A program made the translations under genes and the position numbers. A stretch of DNA of 64,000 nucleotides, from NCBI GenBank assembly GCA_036389485.1, contig DASVPR010000021.1, positions 62,001-126,000 on the forward strand, in the 5' to 3' direction. Shown in pieces: positions 59,257 through 64,000 of this stretch (position 1 is its first letter; every line of letters starts with the position of its first letter). The notes under the pieces were generated by a model. That model saw only the letters and a list, made by a program, of their open reading frames with translations. It searched no databases and was not told where the DNA came from. The DNA is from CADCVT01 sp036389485 (GTDB lineage Bacteria; Actinomycetota; Thermoleophilia; Solirubrobacterales; Solirubrobacteraceae).

Positions 59257-59805
59257 ATGCTCGCCGTCTTCGGGATCGAGTCCGATGGCCTGAACCTGGC
59301 CGTCAACCTCCTGATCCTCTTCCTCGTCGTGATCTACCTGGCGCTCGCGTACTGGACGTACGCGGATGCGCGGCGGCGGATCGCGGACCCGATGCTGATC
59401 GGGTGCGCCGCCGCGGCGGCGATCCTCTTCCCGTTCGTGGGCGCGATCGTCTACATGATCGTGCGGCCTCCGGAGTACCTCGACGACGTCCGCGAGCGCG
59501 AGCTGGAGATGCAGGCCGCCGAGGCCCGGATGCACGAGCTCGGCTTCGCCCTGTGCCCGCACTGCGACTTCGAGGTCAAGCAGGACTTCCTGCGCTGCCC
59601 GAGCTGCATGCGCAAGCTCAAGGACCCGTGCGGCAACTGCGGCAAGCCGCTCGACCCCGAGTGGAAGCTGTGCCCCTACTGCGAGGCGGAGATCCCCGGC
59701 GTGACGCCGGCCCCGCGCCGCTCCCGCCGCCGCCGCTCCAGCTCGGGCACGGATCCCGTCGAGCTGTCGGGCGAGCCGTTCACCGAGGCCCCGCCGACCG
59801 GCTAG
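59257..59805 (+). CDS. membrane protein with double zinc ribbon
   Basis: 182 residues from ATG 59257. Two helices (LNLAVNLLILFLVVIYLALAYW and ADPMLIGCAAAAAILFPFVGAIVYM) are followed by an acidic helix, then four zinc-binding Cys pairs: CPHC, CPSC, CGNC and CPYC, i.e. two zinc ribbons (FALCPHCDFEVKQDFLRCPSC and DPCGNCGKPLDPEWKLCPYC). The tail is Arg/Ser then Pro-rich (RRSRRRRSSS). Such proteins are common in actinobacteria, possibly anchoring proteins or nucleic acid at the membrane. Function unknown. Confidence 0.8.
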   Translation: MLAVFGIESDGLNLAVNLLILFLVVIYLALAYWTYADARRRIADPMLIGCAAAAAILFPFVGAIVYMIVRPPEYLDDVRERELEMQAAEARMHELGFALCPHCDFEVKQDFLRCPSCMRKLKDPCGNCGKPLDPEWKLCPYCEAEIPGVTPAPRRSRRRRSSSGTDPVELSGEPFTEAPPTG

Positions 59806-59835
59806 CCGCGGCCCGGCGCTAGGGTGCGCGGTCCT

Positions 59836-60243
59836 ATGGAGCGCACTCTCATCCTGGTCAAGCCCGACGCGTTCGCCCGCAACCTCACTGGCGAGATCAT
59901 CGCCCGGTTCGAGAACAAGGGGCTGCGGATCGTCGCGCTGAAGCACATGCACGTCAGCGAGGACCTCGCGAAGCAGCACTACGCCGAGCACGAGGGCAAG
60001 CCGTTCTTCGGTGAGCTGGTCGACTTCATCACCTCGTCCCCCCTCGTGGCGATGGTGCTCGAGGGCAACGACGCGATCCGCGCCGCGCGGCAGGTGATCG
60101 GCGCCACCAACCCGCTCGAGGCCGCGCCCGGCTCGATCCGCGGCGACTTCGCGGTCGAGGTCGGCAAGAACATGGTCCACGGCTCGGACTCGCCGGAGTC
60201 GGCGCAGCGCGAGGCGAAGCTGTTCTTCCCCGACCTGAACTAG
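59836..60243 (+). CDS. ndk: nucleoside diphosphate kinase
   Basis: 135 residues from ATG 59836. Transfers phosphate from ATP to NDPs through a phospho-His. Signature NMVHGSDSPESAQREAKLFF holds the catalytic His; TLILVKPDAFARNLTG-EIIARFE starts the fold, and RQVIGATNPLEAAPGSIRGDFAV is the nucleotide pocket. Full length for the family. Stop at 60243 lies inside the start region of the maf gene. Confidence 0.97.
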   Translation: MERTLILVKPDAFARNLTGEIIARFENKGLRIVALKHMHVSEDLAKQHYAEHEGKPFFGELVDFITSSPLVAMVLEGNDAIRAARQVIGATNPLEAAPGSIRGDFAVEVGKNMVHGSDSPESAQREAKLFFPDLN

Positions 60244-60770
60244 TCCTCGCGTCCCGCTCGCCGCAGCGGCGGGCGATCCTCGAGCAGCTCGGGATCGAGT
60301 TCGTCGTCGCGCCCGCGGACGTCGAGGAGCTGGAAGTCGGCGATCCGGTCGAGGTGGCGAAGGAGAACGCCCGGAGGAAGGCGGCAGCGGTCGACGGCGA
60401 GCTGGTGCTGGGCGTCGACACCGTCGTCGCCCTCGACGGCCGGATCTACGGCAAGCCGGGCGACGAGGACGTGGCCGGCGCCACGTTGCGCGCGCTGAGC
60501 GGACGGACTCACGAGGTGGTGAGTGGATTGGCGATCGGCGCGGAGGTGACCTCGGCGGTCACTCGCGTGACCTTCCGCACTGTCACCGAGCCCCTCCTAC
60601 AGTGGTATGTCGAGACCGGCGAATGGCGCGATCGTGCCGGCGGCTACGCCATCCAGGGTCGCGGCGCCGCGCTGGTCACGGCGATCGACGGCGACTACCT
60701 GAACGTGGTGGGACTGCCGGTCGCGCAACTCCTCGCCCGGATGCCCGGGCTGCTGTGGGGTGCGCGGTAG
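60240..60770 (+). CDS. maf: Maf-type nucleotide pyrophosphatase, start codon unclear
   Basis: About 176 residues. The Maf/Ham1 fold is plain: LVLASRSPQRRAILEQLG at the very N-terminus (the S-x-R motif), ENARRKAAAV, LGVDTVVALDGRIYGKPGD (catalytic Asp), LSGRTHEVVSGLA and GYAIQGRGAALVTAIDGDYLNVVGLPV. It hydrolyses dTTP/UTP-type nucleotides to the monophosphate. The N-terminal motif is encoded right at the ndk stop, but no ATG, GTG, TTG or CTG exists in frame there. The first standard start is 60354, inside the fold. So initiation is at an odd codon (CTA 60240 or GTC 60243) or a base is missing. Confidence 0.85.
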   Translation, partial: LVLASRSPQRRAILEQLGIEFVVAPADVEELEVGDPVEVAKENARRKAAAVDGELVLGVDTVVALDGRIYGKPGDEDVAGATLRALSGRTHEVVSGLAIGAEVTSAVTRVTFRTVTEPLLQWYVETGEWRDRAGGYAIQGRGAALVTAIDGDYLNVVGLPVAQLLARMPGLLWGAR

Positions 60771-60796
60771 ATTGCAGGCCGTTTTCCCACCTACGC

Positions 60797-61849
60797 ATGG
60801 GTTTCTTCAGCTACCTGACCGGATTCGGCGGCCGCGACATGGCGGTGGACCTCGGCACCGCGAACACGCTCGTCTACGTGCGTGGGCGCGGCATCGTGCT
60901 GTCCGAGCCCAGCGTCGTCGCGATCGACTCCCGTAGCGGGGAGGTCCACGCCGTGGGCATCGAGGCCAAGCGCATGCTCGGCCGCACTCCCGGGACGATC
61001 CAGGCGATCCGCCCGCTCAAGGACGGCGTCATCGCCGACTTCGACGTCACCGAGGAGATGCTCCGCCACTTCATCCAGAAGGTCCACCAGAACCGGTGGG
61101 CCCATCCGCGCGTCGTCGTCTGCGTCCCCTCCGGCGTCACCGGGGTGGAGAAGCGCGCGGTGGAGGAGGCCTGTCTCAGCGCCGGCGCCCGCCAGGCCTA
61201 CCTGATCGAGGAGCCGATGGCCGCCGCGATCGGGGCCGGGCTGCCGGTGGGGGAGCCGACGGGCTCGATGGTCGTCGACATCGGCGGCGGCACGAGCGAG
61301 GTCGCGGTGATCTCGCTCGGCGGCATCGTCGTCAGCCAGTCGATCCGCGTCGGCGGCGACGAGCTCGACGAGGCGATCATCAACTACGCCAAGCGCGAGT
61401 ACAAGCTCCTCATCGGCCAGCAGACGGCCGAGGAGGTCAAGCTGGAGATCGGGTCCGCGTACCCGATGGAGGAGGAGGTGCAGGCGGAGATCCGGGGGCG
61501 CGACATGGTGTCGGGCCTGCCGAAGACCGTCGTGCTCACCTCGGAGGAGATCCGCGAGGCGCTCGAGGAGCCGGTCTCGCAGATCGTCAACGCCGTCAAG
61601 GAGACCCTCGACCGGACGCCACCGGAACTGGCGTCCGACATCATGGATCGCGGGATCATGCTGGCCGGCGGCGGTTCCCTCCTCCAGGGGCTCGACGAGC
61701 GCCTGCGGGAGGAGACCCAGATGCCGGCCCACCTGGCGGAGTCGCCGCTCACGTGCGTCGCCGTCGGCAGTGGTCGCTCGCTGGAGGAGTTCGAGGTCAT
61801 CCACCGCACCAACAAGAATTCCCGCGGCAAGCCGCGGCGTCGCTTCTGA
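60797..61849 (+). CDS. mreB: rod-shape determining protein MreB
   Basis: 350 residues. Actin-like ATPase that forms membrane filaments guiding side-wall synthesis. Phosphate 1 loop MAVDLGTANTLVYVRGRGI, phosphate 2 VVDIGGGTSEVAVISLGG, adenosine loop IMLAGGGSLLQGLDERL; catalytic Glu in IEEPMAAAIGAG. An N-terminal amphipathic stretch (GFFSYLTGFG) matches membrane-targeting helices of MreB. Tail is short and basic (NKNSRGKPRRRF). Followed by mreC (22 bases), mreD and mrdA. Confidence 0.96.
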   Translation: MGFFSYLTGFGGRDMAVDLGTANTLVYVRGRGIVLSEPSVVAIDSRSGEVHAVGIEAKRMLGRTPGTIQAIRPLKDGVIADFDVTEEMLRHFIQKVHQNRWAHPRVVVCVPSGVTGVEKRAVEEACLSAGARQAYLIEEPMAAAIGAGLPVGEPTGSMVVDIGGGTSEVAVISLGGIVVSQSIRVGGDELDEAIINYAKREYKLLIGQQTAEEVKLEIGSAYPMEEEVQAEIRGRDMVSGLPKTVVLTSEEIREALEEPVSQIVNAVKETLDRTPPELASDIMDRGIMLAGGGSLLQGLDERLREETQMPAHLAESPLTCVAVGSGRSLEEFEVIHRTNKNSRGKPRRRF

Positions 61850-61871
61850 AAAAGACTTTGGAGACTTCTAC

Positions 61872-62708
61872 GTGTACCCCGACAGGAAGACGGTCCGGCG
61901 GCGCCGGGCAGTCCTCGGGCTGCTTGTCGCCGCCTCCCTGATCCTCGTCACGGCATCGTTCGGTGACGGGCTGCGCTCGATCGAGCGCGGCGCCCTGGAG
62001 GTCCTCGGGCCGATCCAGGAGGGCGCCTCGAGCGTCCTCAAGCCCGTGCGCGACGCCGCCGGCTGGGTGGGGGACACGCTGGACGCCAAGAGCGAGAACG
62101 ACGACCTGCGCGAGGAGCGCGACCGCCTGCGGCGCGAGCTGATCGCGGCGCGCGGCGCCGCGCAGCAGAACCGCGAGCTGCGCGCGCTCGTGAAGATGGA
62201 CCAGCGCCTGTCGCTCGAGGACCAGGGGCTCGTCGGCGCGCGCGTCTTCGGCCGCTCGCCGACCGTCTGGTACTCGACGGTCACGGTCAACAAGGGGTCG
62301 AAGGACGGCGTGCGCGAAGGCGACCCGGTCATCAACGGCGCGGGCCTCGTCGGCCGCGTCCGGATCGTCTCCGGCGGCAGCGCCCAGGTGCTGCTGATCA
62401 CCGACGGCGACTTCGGCGTCTCGGCGAAGATCAACGAGTCCGGCGCGAGCGGCGTGCTGGAGACCGCGGTCGGCGACCCGCGCGACCTGCGCCTCAAGTT
62501 CCTCCCGCGCGACGACGTCGCGCGCAAGGGGCAGACCGTCGTCACCGCGGGCACCACGTCGCAGCGCTACCCGTCGTTCTTCCCGGAGGGGATCCCGATC
62601 GGCCGCATCACCGAGGTCGACCAGGACGAGGGCACCGTGCACGTGCGGCCGTTCGCCAACCTGCGCCGCCTCGACCTCGTCCAGATCCTCACGGAGCCCG
62701 CGGCGTGA
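61872..62708 (+). CDS. mreC: rod-shape determining protein MreC
   Basis: 278 residues from GTG 61872 (GGAG nine bases upstream). Cytoplasmic start RKTVRRRR, one transmembrane helix (AVLGLLVAASLILVTASFG), a coiled coil (ENDDLREERDRLRRELIAA), then two beta domains outside: LVGARVFGRSP, VVNGAGLVGRVRIVSGGSAQVLLITD and TVVTAGTTSQRYPSFFPEGIPIGRITEV. The usual MreC topology, bridging MreB-associated enzymes to PBP2. Overlaps mreD (GTGA). Confidence 0.94.
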   Translation: MYPDRKTVRRRRAVLGLLVAASLILVTASFGDGLRSIERGALEVLGPIQEGASSVLKPVRDAAGWVGDTLDAKSENDDLREERDRLRRELIAARGAAQQNRELRALVKMDQRLSLEDQGLVGARVFGRSPTVWYSTVTVNKGSKDGVREGDPVINGAGLVGRVRIVSGGSAQVLLITDGDFGVSAKINESGASGVLETAVGDPRDLRLKFLPRDDVARKGQTVVTAGTTSQRYPSFFPEGIPIGRITEVDQDEGTVHVRPFANLRRLDLVQILTEPAA

Positions 62709-63268
62709 CGACGGAGTCCGTCCAGCTCGCGCTGCGCCTCGCGGTGCTCGTCCTCGTCGCCGTGCTCGTCCAGATCGCGGCGGTCGCGCAGCTCTCGCTG
62801 CTGGGCGCGACGCCGGACCTCGTCCCGCTCGTCGTCATCTCGGTCGGCCTGCTCGCCGGCCCGGTGCCCGGCGCGGTCACCGGCTTCGCGATGGGCCTCT
62901 TCGTCGACTTCGCCCTGCTGCAGACGCTCGGCGTCTCGTCGCTCGTGCTCGTGATCGTCGGGCACTTCGCCGGCCGGCTGCGCGACACGGTCCGCGACCC
63001 CGGCGCCTCGCTCCTGCCGCTCGCCGCGGGCGCCGCCGGCACCGCGGTCGCGCTGGTCGTCTTCTCGCTGATGCAGTTCCTGCTCGGCGTCGAGGCGCCG
63101 GTCAGCATCGAGCTGCTGCGCCAGATCGTCGCGACCGTCCTCATCAACACGCTGCTCGCGCTGCCCGTCCACGCCGCCGTCCGCGGCCTGCTCGGCCCCG
63201 CCCTGCCGGAGTCGCAGCGCCGGCGCCGCCGGCGGCCCGCCCCGCTCTCCCCGCTGATCCAGCCGTGA
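62705..63268 (+). CDS. mreD: rod-shape determining protein MreD
   Basis: 187 residues from GTG 62705, about five hydrophobic helices (LALRLAVLVLVAVLVQIAAVAQL..., TPDLVPLVVISVGLLAGPVPGAVTGFAMGLFVDFALL). G-x-x-x-G-(F/L)-x-x-G-(L/F)-x-x-D is the MreD signature. Basic C-terminal tail RRRRRPA. Sandwiched by overlaps with mreC and mrdA, confirming the rod complex operon. Confidence 0.9.
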   Translation: MTTESVQLALRLAVLVLVAVLVQIAAVAQLSLLGATPDLVPLVVISVGLLAGPVPGAVTGFAMGLFVDFALLQTLGVSSLVLVIVGHFAGRLRDTVRDPGASLLPLAAGAAGTAVALVVFSLMQFLLGVEAPVSIELLRQIVATVLINTLLALPVHAAVRGLLGPALPESQRRRRRRPAPLSPLIQP

Positions 63269-64000
63269 ACGTCGAGGACCGGAGACCTCCCATCACCCCG
63301 CAGATGGCGCTGCGCGTCGCCATCCTCGGCGGCGTCGCGCTCGCGCTGTTCGCGGTCATCTTCTTCCGCCTGTGGTTCCTGCAGGTGCTCAGCGGCGACC
63401 AGTACCTCGTGCAGGCGCGCGAGAACCGCACGCGCGACATCCGCATCCAGGCGCCGCGCGGCGAGATCGTCGACCGCACCGGCACCGTCCTCGTCGACAA
63501 CCGCGAGGCGATCCTGGTGCAGCTCGAGCCGCAGGACCTGCCGGACGAGGAGCGGGTCGCCGCGGCGGAGTGGGGGCAGGCGATGACGCGACGCTCGCGG
63601 CGGCCGAAGGGCAAGCGCGGCGAGCCGGTCCCGATCCCGCCGATCCCGACGGCCGAGCTGCGCGAGCGCTTCGCGCGGCTCGGGCGCGTCCTGCGGATGA
63701 GGCCGGCGACGATCCAGAAGCGGGTGATCCTGCAGCTCGCCGTCGTGCCGTACTCGGCGGTGACGATCCGCTCCGACGTCCCGCGCGCGGTCATGAACTA
63801 CCTCAAGGAGCGCAAGGAGACGTTCCCCGGCGTCGAGGTCGACCCGAAGTTCCTGCGCCGCTACCCGCGCGGCACGCTCGGCGCCCAGCTGCTGGGGTAC
63901 GTGGGCGAGATCAGCCCGCGCGAGCTGAGGCAGCGCCGCAACCGAGGGGTGAACCAGGGGACCATCGTGGGGAAGGCCGGGCTGGAGTACACGTACGACC
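63265..64000 (+). CDS. mrdA: penicillin-binding protein 2 (MrdA), 5' part
   Basis: 245 residues visible from GTG 63265, cut by the window end, before the transpeptidase Ser. One transmembrane helix (VAILGGVALALFAVIFFRLWFLQVL), then QYLVQARENRTRDIRIQAPRGEIVDRTGTVLVDN, the PBP dimerisation-domain start, and FPGVEVDPKFLRRYPRGTLGAQLLGYVGEIS. Fits class B PBP2 of the elongasome, with rodA expected next. GTG overlaps the mreD stop by 4 bases. An 18-residue basic loop (MTRRSRRPKGKRGEPVPIP) near residue 105 is an insertion relative to short PBP2s. Confidence 0.93.
   Translation, partial: MNVEDRRPPITPQMALRVAILGGVALALFAVIFFRLWFLQVLSGDQYLVQARENRTRDIRIQAPRGEIVDRTGTVLVDNREAILVQLEPQDLPDEERVAAAEWGQAMTRRSRRPKGKRGEPVPIPPIPTAELRERFARLGRVLRMRPATIQKRVILQLAVVPYSAVTIRSDVPRAVMNYLKERKETFPGVEVDPKFLRRYPRGTLGAQLLGYVGEISPRELRQRRNRGVNQGTIVGKAGLEYTYD

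Overview
The window is GC-rich (sampled 60-base lines mostly 70-77% G+C), gene-dense and uses many GTG starts and 4-base ATGA/GTGA overlaps. Gene content and order (tig-clpP-clpX, valS-folC-ndk-maf, mreBCD-mrdA, two-gene ergothioneine module, CVC-type ArsR, many LuxR/SARP regulators, P450s, GlgX/TreY/TreZ) point to a rod-shaped, free-living actinomycete. I infer class Thermoleophilia (Solirubrobacterales-like), but that rests on gene style, not on a search. No gene-free stretch exceeds 300 bases.

Layout. 1-9728: storage-sugar block, with the end of branching enzyme GlgB, an M50-like membrane protein, a secreted protein on the other strand, then treZ-glgX-treY and a GT4 glycosyltransferase. 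Together these trim glycogen and turn its chain ends into trehalose. 9742-12471: a frameshifted tectonin-like gene, then egtB-egtD (ergothioneine) and a DUF4242 gene. 12493-18703: a DUF559-type gene bracketed by two copies of a 43-bp palindrome, a P450-desaturase pair, a ZIP-like transporter, and a P450 translationally coupled to a small catalase-like haem protein. 18700-26130: an unusual two-part membrane protein, a MalT-like LuxR ATPase, a small coiled-coil protein and a giant SARP-ATPase-LuxR regulator. 26180-26252: tRNA-His.

26477-29932: an arsenic operon on the minus strand in the order arsR, arsI, R2lox-like di-metal oxidase, aquaporin, MFS exporter, with a perfect inverted-repeat operator upstream. 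30222-43853: an M23 peptidase, a LuxR regulator, DUF1697, a GT39 transferase, a lower-GC phage-tailspike-like protein, a methyltransferase, a four-gene envelope-glycan operon (two CDP-paratose-epimerase-like SDRs, GT2, flippase-like), secreted proteins, a hydrolase-cyclase fusion, three tandem 23-bp repeats and a zinc-peptidase-like protein.

44008-47685: tig, clpP, clpX and a small gene. 47731-49859: a lower-GC two-gene island with a Cys-containing small protein and a membrane-anchored protein carrying three cold-shock domains. This is the best candidate for an undescribed system. 49967-52390: an ECF sigma factor with three small envelope or secreted proteins. 52452-55305: a TPP enzyme plus an FMN hydroxy-acid dehydrogenase, resembling a mandelate-type pair. 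55356-64000: valS, folC, two small membrane proteins, ndk, maf, mreB, mreC, mreD and the start of the mrdA PBP2 gene, cut by the window end.
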